A DNA stretch of 64,000 nt from positions 1-64,000 of the forward strand of contig QRDG01001345.1 in assembly GCA_012064385.1 (NCBI GenBank), read 5' to 3'. A program made the translations under genes and the position numbers. The stretch comes from Puccinellia tenuiflora (lineage: Eukaryota; Streptophyta; Magnoliopsida; Poales; Poaceae). The notes below the pieces were generated by a model, which was not told the origin of the DNA, did no database searches, and worked only from the letters and a program-made list of their open reading frames with translations. Below are positions 55,330 to 64,000 of the stretch, piece after piece. Numbering within the stretch: position 1 is the stretch's first letter; every line of letters begins with the position of its first letter.

Positions 55330-58300
55330 GTTGTTGTTTTTTCGAAATGGGGATGGCCCCAGCCTCTGCATCAAAATGATGCATATAGCTTTCTTATTGC
55401 TTTATTTTTATTATTCGTTCATCGTTCAAAGAAGATTACAATTCATGGGTCAGAAAGTGTCGATACAAAGATCAACCATTTGAACAAATACAAAAATGCA
55501 GCCATATTGCACATTTAGCAATCTAATCGCTTATGTAGTCACCAGCCGCATTGGTTGCATAAATCCTTGGCTACTGTCTCCAAAGTGTTGCACCCAGAAT
55601 CCATGACCTTGCGCCTATCCGCTGGTTGGAGATAGGACCATGTATAGATCCAATGGGTAACCAAAGGGATAACCTGCAAAAAAAGATATGTGTTTCTGCT
55701 TGCTAAACACCAGATCATTACGCTGGTTCCAAATAGTCCAAAGCACTGCACACACCCCAACTCTAATATTTGTAAGGACCAACTTTGGAATACCCTTGAG
55801 CCAATTTCCAAAGAGGTTTGAATATTTTTGGGTGGAGCTAAACCAAAGGACATATGAATTATTCTCCAGATAGTTCTTGCAAATTGAAATTCAAAGAAAA
55901 GATGTTGTATTGATTCATCTTGGTCGCAAAAACAACACTTTCATCAAGTTATCTTTTGTTAAAATGACCTTCCGATGAAGAAACCACATAAAAATCTTGA
56001 TTTTTAGGGGAACATTCATTTTCCAGATAAACTTATGCATGTAATTTGGCTGGTCATTTAGAAGATCTAAATACATAGATTTGACAGCAAAAATCCCGGA
56101 TGGTGTTAAACCCCAAACAAAAACATCTTGTGTATTTGAGAGAGATATGCATCAACCGGTTAACTAGGTCCAGCCACTTATCCCATCTATTACCCATTAG
56201 ATATCGACGAAAAGTGAAATTCAACGTTGTATTTGAAAGAACATTGGCCACCGAAACTTGTTTTGGTTGGACAATATTATATAGCATCGGGTACTGTTGT
56301 GCCAAAGACATATCCCCAAGCCAAGTATCTTCCCAGAACCTTGTGTTCATACCATTGCCAATTGTAAAAGAACCTCTACTAAATAAATCCTATTTAATTC
56401 GCATAAGTCCTTTCCAAAACGGCAAGTTTAAAGGCTTGACTTGGGACATGGTTTTGGAGTGTAAATATTTGTTATGGATTATTTCTTGCCACACTCCCTC
56501 CTCATTCAAAATCTTAAACAACCACTTACTAAGTAGGCATTTATTTTTCAGATCCAACAGTTCAACGCCTAGCCCTCCTGGATATTTCGGTCTACAAATA
56601 ATTTCCCACTTCGTTAACCTATACTTTCTTTTGTGACCATCACTTTGCGAGAAAAAATCGCGATCGGAACATGTCTAATCTCTTGCGAACCCCTTTTGGA
56701 ATCTCAAGAAATGAGAGCATGAACATGGGAAGACTAGTAAGCAACGAGTTTATGAGAATGAGACGGTCCCCATAAGATACAAGCTTCCCTATCCAAGAAC
56801 TTAATTTCTTCTTGAAGCGATCCTCCACTACCTTCCAATCAATATTCTTCAGCTTACGAAAATGAATTGGAATACCTAGGTAAGTAAAAGGCAAGGAGCC
56901 CGGCTCACACCCAAACAACTGCATATAATCACTTTCCACCTCCTTAGCACTCCCAAAACAGTATAGTTCACTCTTATGGATATTAATTTTAAGCCCCGAT
57001 AACACTCAAAAATACATAGTATAAGTTTCATATTCAGTGCTTTGTCTAGATCATGTCCATAAAAATTATAATACCATCCGCGTATTGGAGGATGGACACT
57101 CCACCGTCTACTAAATGAGGAATTAGACCCACTACTTGGCCATCTTCCTTTGCACGACTGATCAAGATTGCCAACATATCGGCCACAATACTGAATAAAA
57201 TAGGAGACATGGGATCCCCTTGTCTTAAACCCTTACGTGTTTGAAAGTAATGACCTATGTCATCGTTAACCTTTACACCCACGCTACCCCGACTAATGAA
57301 TGATTAACCCATTGACACCAAATTAGGTCAAAAAATCTTTAATGTGCATCACTAGTTAAAGAAAACCCCAATTCACTTTGTCGTAAGCCTTTTCAAAGTC
57401 AATTTTCAATAGGTCCCCGTCTAGCTTTTTAGTATGTAACTCATGTAAAGTTTCATGAAAAACTACAACACTTTCCAGAATGTGTCTACCCAGCATAAAG
57501 GTTGTTTGCGTTGGGCGAATAACAGTTTGAGCCACCTCAGCAATTTGGTTGGTGCCAACTTTTGTGAAAATCTTGAAACTCACATTAAGAAGGAATATTT
57601 GTATGTATTGCTGAATTTGAGTTGCATTTTCTTTTTTGGGCAATAAAATGAGTGTGCCAAAGTTCAAGTGAAACAATGGCAGCTCCCCTTTTTGGAAATC
57701 CCGAAACATCCCCATCAAATCATTTTTTATAATTTCCCAACAATGTTGGTAAAACTCAGCAGGGAACTCGTATGGTCCCGGTGCTTTATTTTTTTTTCAT
57801 CTGCATGATTGCATTATAGATCTCTTCCTCAGAAAAGGTAGCCGTGAGAATACCATTTTCTTGTGCTGACAACTGAGGCATATCCTGATTTTCAGATTCT
57901 ACCAAAGAAAAGTTATTAACAGCCGGTGCCCCGAATAATTTCTTATAGAATTCCGAGATATAATTTTTTAGATTCTCGTGACCAACTATTGTTCCTTCCT
58001 CCTGTTCCAGTTGGAAAATCTTTTTCCTTCTATGCTTTCCACTAGCAATTAAGTGAAAATATTTTGTGTTATTTCCTCCTTCATGTACATGTTTAATCTT
58101 TGCCCGTTGAGCCCATTTTGACTCTCATCCCTTCGTAATTTCGCCAAACAAACATTAGCCTCCCTTATCTTATCTCTTTCTGATTTGATTAAAGGCACAA
58201 TTTCGGCCTGTTTGTCAAGAAAATCTATAAGTCTCAATAGCCGTTCCTTATCTTTCTTGTATGCACTACTCAATTTTTTTTGCCCATCCTCTCAAGAAGC

Positions 58301-58488
58301 TTCTCAAATGCCTTATTTTATTTTGCCAACGTTCCATGCTAGATACCCCGTGAGAAATGGACAACCACTCCTTTTTAACCATTTCTACAAAACCATCTTG
58401 ACGTAACCAAGATAATTCAAAAGAGAACTTAGATTTATTCCCGAGGTGAGCTTGTCCACCCGAATTGTGAATAAGAGGAGTGTGGTCC
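55330..58488 (-). mobile_element. LINE (plant L1 type), 5'-truncated
   Basis: Minus-strand LINE whose 3' tail (GATGCAGAGGCTGGGGCCAT, then cgaaaaaac) lies at 55330-55375 and whose 5' end is near 58488, within the C-terminal end of the endonuclease domain. 5' truncation is usual for LINEs. No target duplication was found. Same family as the LINE at 6870-9052. Confidence 0.85.
55539..58440 (-). pseudogene. LINE ORF2, endonuclease end to zf-RVT, multiply broken
   Basis: Pieces in order on the minus strand are an Asn/Lys-rich helical linker (58273-58049), RT from L-I-L-L-P-K-K to F-E-K-A-Y-D-K-V (57718-57356), R-Q-G-D-P-M-S-P to the catalytic box (57282-57046), the RT thumb (57005-56640), then fragments of the C-terminal domain (56350-56054, 55853-55539). 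The catalytic box reads Y-A-D-G instead of Y-A-D-D, so this copy could not copy RNA even without its frameshifts and stops. Confidence 0.85.
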
Positions 58489-59460
58489 TATAATACCCCA
58501 CAGTTATAGGTTCCGAAAGGGTAAATTTAGGAAGTTTGCATCTTTGCATCCATGCATGTTTGAAAAATCTGAATAATTTCCGCGCTTTTATGCAAAAAGG
58601 ACTTGGACATCAAACCCCGACAAACGTCGATGACTTGAAAACATGTCACTGACTAGTAGTCGAGAATTATCGATATAACCTAAGTCAGTAATTTCAAAAC
58701 TCTATTTTACAAAAGGGGTGGGTTATTAAAACCTATGAGATAAATTTTCATTAAATCTAAATTTCATAAACATAAGTAATATAAACTTATGGTTTGGATT
58801 TTCTCTGGCAAACCAAAAGAAAAGAATTAAAACACATTTTCTAAAAAAAACTCAATTCTATATCTTCTCTATATTCTTGTTGAGCACTCATAATTAAATT
58901 AACTCAAGGTTATACATACAGATTTCCAAAAACCTTGTTGCCATCACATCTATTTCATTCACCCATCATTTCATTTCAACACAATCCTTTTCAAATCAAT
59001 TCAATATATCTTTCCACAAAAAGGTGTTGATCACCATATCCTTTTCAAACACAAATCATCTCAATTCGAAATAAGACTTGTACCTCAAATGATTCTATCT
59101 TTCTTATACATCATAGAAGAAACTTTACAAGTGGATTCACCATTGATTTCATTTGAATACCAGAATATTTACAACATCTTTACACCAGGAATTAGTTCAT
59201 TATTTGAACTTGGCAGTAGCTCAACTCAAGAGAAACTTGAGTAAGCTTTTAATCAATTGGAGAATAAAATTCCAAAATTACGCAACTTAGATAAGACCAC
59301 CATATTCTTGATCATGCTCCGTTTAACTCAAGGCAACAATGGGGCAAAGGCTACGGCGAGCAAAAGGAACAAGTCCCATTTTGATAGCAGACAGTAGAAG
59401 GCAACAAGGCAACAATAGTTGGTTTTAGCATGATCTGGTGATCCAAAAATTCAAAGGTAG
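58489..59460. other. AT-rich intergenic DNA, nothing identified
   Basis: About 970 bp with many stops in all frames and no repeat boundary I can support. It may be old LTR or transposon DNA. Confidence 0.35.
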
Positions 59461-59479
59461 TAGGCAACACTTCAATTCT

Positions 59480-60840
59480 CCAAAGGGTGCCATCAGTTGT
59501 GTCCATGTGCTCAATTTTGCCCTTAGTTGCGAAACGTCCTCAGTTTTACCCCTAGTATGTGTGCAAGGACTTATTCCGTGAATCTTGCCGTCTCCGTCTA
59601 GTCAAGGTAGTTGACTCGGGCTTGGGGGACCCAGTACATGACCATTGTAGCCATTGCTTGTGGGACCCCCCTGTCGACCGTTCCTGTGGGCAAAACTGAG
59701 CAAATGGTCACACACTAATGGCAGCCCGTCAACCGTTGCCGGCGCCGCGTCTGTGACAAAAGCGGCGTACCGCGCCCCCAGAGTTCGCAGCGGGGAGGAA
59801 GAATCAGCGAAGCGGGGTTGGAGGCGGCCACACGCAGAGGTGGGCGGCGAGCTAGGAGCCGGGCGCAGAGGTTGGCAGCTAGGAGCTGGGCGCGGGCGAC
59901 CAAGAGGGCGGTGTCGACGGGGAGCGCCGCCGACGGTGGGAGGGCGCGGCCGTGTGCTACAACTACAGGTGACGTGCACAGACGCGGTGAGTTCCCCTTC
60001 GGCTCCGCGCGTTCGTGAATCGAGCTCCATGTCTTCTTCTAGCTCCCGCGCCCCCTCGTGGATGGAGATCCCGGTGCGCACGGAGATGCCGATCTTCGTC
60101 TGTCCGTGGTGCCGGATGGACGTTGCTCGGAGGATATCGCAGACACCGAGGAACATGAATCGTCCGTTCTACGTGTGCACCCGCGCGATTGGGGTAAGAA
60201 TCGGGGCAATTTCACAATTTTCATGGATCGACATCCTTGAGCAATCCATTTGATCTGTTTGGCGATTGTGCAGTTAAAATGTTTCTTCCTTTGGGAAGAT
60301 GTTTTGGTCCAGACGCTGATGATCAGCTGCTAGTTGAGCACCAAGAATGGCTGCCACAGACTGTAGCGGCCGCAACGCGAGCTCCAGAAGAAGAGACGGA
60401 GGGCGGAGCACGCATTGATACAGAGGTTGCTGACGAGCTAAGGAGATTGAACCATAAGATTAGGAAGCTCGAATATCAAGCACAAATTCCCATTTGCATT
60501 TGGGCATTTGTAGGGGGTATGTTAGTCGCAGTGGGTGTAATGTTGAAATTGTATGGAATGGCATGAATTTGGGAGGAATTTGTAGGAGGAATTTGGGAGA
60601 AATTGTATGGTAATCGCACTGGCTGGATATAGTAGGAGTTTGTAAGCTAGAAATTGTATGAATAAAGGTTGAAAGAAGGGAAAAGAAATGGGAAATTCAG
60701 AATATTCAGTATGTGCCAAATAACTCCTGTGCGACACTTTTATCGGAATGGTGAAAACTGCGACATCGTTCGAATAAATAGCTACTGCGCGATGTTTCTG
60801 ACGGCCAAAATAGCCAGCACACGACATGGTTGATTAAACG
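59480..60840 (+). mobile_element. Possible Mutator-like element carrying a GRF zinc-finger gene
   Basis: The left flank (gtgtccatgtgctcaatttt, 59501-59520, then cctcagttttacccc) and the inverted right flank (reverse complement gtgctggctattttgg near 60800-60814, then gcagttttcaccatt) show loosely matching inverted segments, as in diverged Mutator terminal repeats. The exact ends and a 9-bp duplication could not be found. The gene between them has no transposase domain, so it would be a gene-carrying non-autonomous element. Confidence 0.3.
60029..60566 (+). pseudogene. GRF zinc-finger/coiled-coil/membrane protein gene, frameshifted
   Basis: Exon 1 (60029-60193) encodes C-P-W-C-R-M-D-V-A-R-R-I-S and F-Y-V-C-T-R, the first half of a GRF-type zinc finger. 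A GT-AG intron (60194-60273) leads to exon 2, C-F-F-L-W-E-D-V-L, completing the finger, but a TAG follows at 60331-60333. In a neighbouring frame the sequence stays open to 60566, with E-W-L-P-Q-T-V, a Lys/Arg/Leu coiled coil (R-R-L-N-H-K-I-R-K-L) and a C-terminal membrane segment (I-C-I-W-A-F-V-G-G-M-L-V-A-V-G-V-M-L). A one-base deletion between 60300 and 60331 explains the break. GRF fingers bind nucleic acid; the role of this repetitive grass gene family is unknown. Confidence 0.6.
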
Positions 60841-61214
60841 GTCGTAACGTTGGATTGATTCCGACAGGTGGGTCATAGTCTCGTGTGCTCACTTAGTTAT
60901 GCTCATAGATTTAGATTTACCAAGGACATGATTTTCTATTTTTTATAAGTTGAAAAAGAAGATTAATCAGAGCTCGAAAAAGAAGGCCGTGAGATATCAA
61001 GGTTGAAAAAATGAAATGATTTTGAATTCTTATATAAGTTGAAAAAGAGGATTAACCAGATATTAGTGTCCTATATTTAGGATATATGACACCAATATTT
61101 GTTGATCCACTGGTAGGGGTGCCACATTCGGGGCTTATAAACTGGTCGTACACGCTATGAACTAGCGAGGTGGGACTAAACACACTGTAAATTGCTTTGA
61201 TGCGACGTAGGCGG
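60841..61214. other. Intergenic DNA, nothing identified
   Basis: About 370 bp with a small direct repeat (ttgaaaaagaagattaatcag at about 60953 and ttgaaaaagaggattaaccag at about 61040) and no gene. Confidence 0.35.
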
Positions 61215-62966
61215 TGATGCATGTAAAATGCATACATGAACTTTGCATTATATCACTTATATTTCAATCATATTTGCATCATATAAGGGTTATATCATTG
61301 TTTCTATTGATTTTGGGAAGATTTCACGGTTTTCCGATTTTTCTGGAATTAACCCTGCTCTGGCAGAAAACCCTATTTTATATATTTTGATGTTTCAGGG
61401 ACCCAAAAGACGTCCAAATGACCTGAAAATTTACGAGCATCAGTTTTTGGAAGGAACAAAGCGTAGAGGTGAAGGAAGCAAAAAAGTGGAAGCCCGAAGG
61501 ACAAAAGAGGGGGGCCCATGCGGCCAGATTCCTTGGCCGCGTGGGGCCCACCAACTTGGCCCTCGTGGCTCCGTTGCCGTCGATCTTTCTTCCAGAAGCT
61601 TCGTCTTGACCTAAAACCGACTATAAAAATAGTCCCCCGACGTTTTCCAGAGGAGAGCGCCGTCGAAACATAGAAACACCAAAACAGAGACCTGGAGCTG
61701 CAGATTGGAGGGGGAAAACTCCGGCGGGGCGCTGCCGGTGTGGTCTCCATCTCCCCAACGACATCTCCACCGTCTCCATGATGAAGAGGGAGTAGTCCAC
61801 CTCTGGACTATGGGTTTGTGGAAGTAACTTATCTATCTCTCCTCCCTCTTGAGCTTCACTAATTAGCACCATATGAGCTGCCGAACATGATTACGGTCAT
61901 CTATGTAATTCCTTTGTGGTGGATCTCTTTATGAGTTAATATATGTTTGAGATTGCAATTATTTTGTTTCAGTTATGAAAGTAGATGCATATTATGTACC
62001 CCATCCTTGTCTACTTGTTTTGATCAAGCATGTTTATGAGAGCTTATGTGGGGGAACATGTGCATTAGTTGGAGTAATGAGGGGGTGGCTAGTGCAGTGA
62101 AAGTGAGAGAAGTTTCGTGATCCACTTGGGTATTTTTACCTTACTTTTTTGCCTCACTAGGGATAAAGAAAAATACCATGCTACCGGAGGTGTGGGTGTG
62201 ACCATTGCCACTTCTCCATGAATATCTAGCATGTTCTTATTTTAACTTCATGTCATAAGACCTAAAGCTATACTCTGATTTATCTTAATTACTGAGGTGC
62301 TTAGATTTAATTCACATCTTGGTGGAGTATAAGAGAGATTAATAAACAAAAGATCTCTCTGTTAGGACGTGATGCCCATATAATTAGTAACTAGTCATAA
62401 AACTTTGTGTTGCAATCTCATATGTTAATTCTAGTGTTCCATTGTCTACCACTTTATTAAAGAGAGAGTGCATTTGTGAAACCATGAACCCCAGTCCATT
62501 TTTAACCATAAGAAACACCTTTCCAACAACTTTTAAGCATTTTCCATTTTCTGCCATTTAAAAATCCGAAAATACAAAAATACTTTTATATCTTGCATTC
62601 ACAATACAAAACCCAAAAATATCATCCATCATTGTTCCCACCGTCCTTGCATATTTATTTCCTATCATTGCATATTTATTTATTGTTTTGCATTTGTTTT
62701 ATTTTGATATCATTCTCACACCTTGTGCTTGAAAACCACTTGGTGAGGTTGAGGGCACAAAACAATTTACTTTGTTTGTAGGTTCTCAAGAGAAGGATAA
62801 GAAGATAAATCTTTCACTACTGAATCCCCGAGAGTTCAATATTAAACCATCGAGTCACCCCTCGTGGGGAAAACTATCTTTCCTATACTATGCACTCTGC
62901 ACTTGGAGTCTCAACCGAACCCATATTCTTTTGACGCAGGTAACTACGTCAAGGGCCATCAAGACA
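61215..62966 (+). repeat. 5' LTR of the right-hand Gypsy element
   Basis: Proposed from TGATGCATGTAAAATGC to ...CATCAAGACA, about 1752 bp. The end is fixed by the primer-binding site. The start is inferred, because the other LTR is outside the window. A TATA box (tataaaaa) is at 61623-61630. Confidence 0.6.
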
Positions 62967-62972
62967 ATTTTC

Positions 62973-62989
62973 TGGCACCGTTGCCAGGG
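62973..62989 (+). other. Primer-binding site, variant
   Basis: TGGCACCGTTGCCAGGG lies six bases after the LTR end. It differs from the common TGGCGCCGTTGCCGGGG by G-to-A changes at two positions, both in CG dinucleotides. Confidence 0.75.
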
Positions 62990-63295
62990 AATCATTGCTG
63001 TAAAGATTTGTCCAAGGAGTATCTCACAACAAATTCAACTTCATCACCAACTTGTGCTAACACCTAAGCTTGGGAAGGTTGCACCTAAGTGAGCATCATC
63101 TTATCCATCTTTACCTTCAAATCATTTTATTTTGTTTTGTTTTTGTATTGCATATCATCTTTATATTTTGGTTTGCATATTTTATTTTCAGTTTTGCATT
63201 TTGTGTTGCATTTGTTATTTCAGTTTGGATTGTTTAGTGTCATTTTATTTTCATTTTTGCATTTCAAAATTAAAAACACATAAAAAATTGCAAAA

Positions 63296-64000
63296 ATGGG
63301 TGATCGAACTAAGTTGTGTGACTACACAAATACTCCAAATGATCAATTTATTGCTAGGCCCATTGCCACACCTGAGATAACAGCTAATAGTTATGAAGTA
63401 AGTCCTAGTTTGTTGAACTTGATAACTAGGGAACAATTAGGCGGTAGTGCTATGGAGGATGCCTCTATGCATCTTCATGATTTTGTTGAGATATGTGACA
63501 TGCACAAATTTAAAAATGTGGAAAGTGATGTTCAAAAACTGAAATTATTTCCTTTCTCACTTAGAGGAAAAGCTAAAGAATGGTTGCATTCACTACCTAC
63601 TGATAGCATTAATTCTTGGGATGATCTAAAAGAAGCTTTCATTAAGAAATATTTTCCTCCTGTTAAAATTTTGCAAAATAGAAACAATATCCTTTCCTTT
63701 ACGCAAAATGAAAATGAACATGTTGCTATGGCTTGGGATAGGATAAAACTTATGCTTAGAACTTGTCCTTCACATGGGGTTAATGAATGGACCATATTAC
63801 ACTCTTTTTATAATGGTCTAAATTACATGTCTAGAAATATTCTTGATTCAGCTGCTAGAGGGGCTTTTATGGGAAAAACTATAGTCAATGGAATACTGAA
63901 AGAGCATCTAATCCATCTAAGAAAGTAAACTCTATAGAAGAAACAAATGATTTGTCATCTAAAATGGACACCAATCTTGCTTTCATTAATAAACAAAATA
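63296..64000 (+). pseudogene. Gypsy gag, internally deleted and frameshifted
   Basis: The frame 63296-63928 begins M-G-D-R-T-K and contains the retrotransposon gag domain: H-L-H-D-F-V-E-I-C, L-F-P-F-S-L-R-G-K-A-K-E-W-L and F-Y-N-G-L-N. After G-K-T-I-V (about 63883-63891) the frame changes and stops at 63926-63928, while the expected continuation (K-V-N-S-I-E-E-T-N-D-L) resumes in another frame and runs to the window edge. A deletion of intervening gag sequence that left the parts out of frame explains this. Confidence 0.8.

Larger units (their letters stand above)
61215..64000 (+). mobile_element. Gypsy retrotransposon (Athila-type gag), 5' part
   Basis: 5' LTR 61215-62966, primer-binding site at 62973, leader, and a gag frame at 63296-63928, running off the right edge. 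The gag type and the variant TGGCACCGTTGCC binding site resemble wheat Athila-lineage families. The rest cannot be judged. Confidence 0.75.

Noticed and set aside
59654..60253. Single 199-residue plus-strand frame through the GRF region
   Set aside because: It reads through the proposed intron and loses the second half of the zinc finger; the spliced reading restores C-F-F-L-W-E-D.

Overview
This is plant nuclear DNA, most likely from a Triticeae grass (wheat, goat-grass or barley group). The evidence is dense nested LTR retrotransposons, an Angela/BARE-type Copia LTR, CACTA and Stowaway elements of the kind common in wheat, and plant-style intron-containing genes. No bacterial features, rRNA, tRNA or CRISPR arrays were seen.

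Layout. (1) 1-9.05 kb: the 3' part of a non-autonomous Copia retrotransposon (broken gag at 390, 3' LTR 4951-6869) carries an hAT-type element and is inserted in a LINE whose 3' part follows (6870-9052). (2) 9.05-25.5 kb: a small gene island. It holds an exon-1 remnant of a phytoglobin gene split by an hAT MITE, an apparently intact phytoglobin gene (10824-11419, two exons), a 4.4-kb non-autonomous Mariner-like element, several MITEs, an unrecognised broken gene fragment, an apparently intact two-exon cytochrome P450 of the CYP71 type (20519-22444, minus), and a ~175-bp minisatellite. (3) 25.5-29.3 kb: the left half of a CACTA transposon with a broken TNP2 transposase. (4) 29.3-48.4 kb: two Tat-lineage Gypsy copies in opposite orientation. 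The first is nearly full length and carries a five-exon antisense gene between pol and the 3' LTR. The second is cut off in its integrase. (5) 48.4-55.1 kb: a minus-strand Gypsy element (LTR 51802-53333) inserted into the antisense gene of another Tat-like element (3' LTR about 54136-55086). (6) 55.3-58.5 kb: a 5'-truncated LINE, minus strand. (7) 59.5-60.8 kb: a broken GRF-zinc-finger/coiled-coil/transmembrane gene with Mutator-like borders. (8) 61.2-64 kb: the 5' LTR and broken gag of another Gypsy element that runs off the window.

Only two loci look like intact cellular genes: the phytoglobin (haem protein of NO/oxygen metabolism) and the P450 (specialised-metabolism monooxygenase). The rest is transposon-derived. 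Two cautions apply. A single N at 32829, the loss of about 145 bp there and unequal flanking 5-mers around the first Tat element suggest a chimeric assembly join or ectopic recombination. Many element frames are also broken by single-base deletions in short homopolymers, which could be sequencing error.

The most interesting structure is the spliced antisense gene inside the Tat retrotransposon, with its own TATA box and GT-AG introns, one of which holds repeated copies of a motif like the element's polypurine tract. A second, different Tat-type element in the window has the same architecture.
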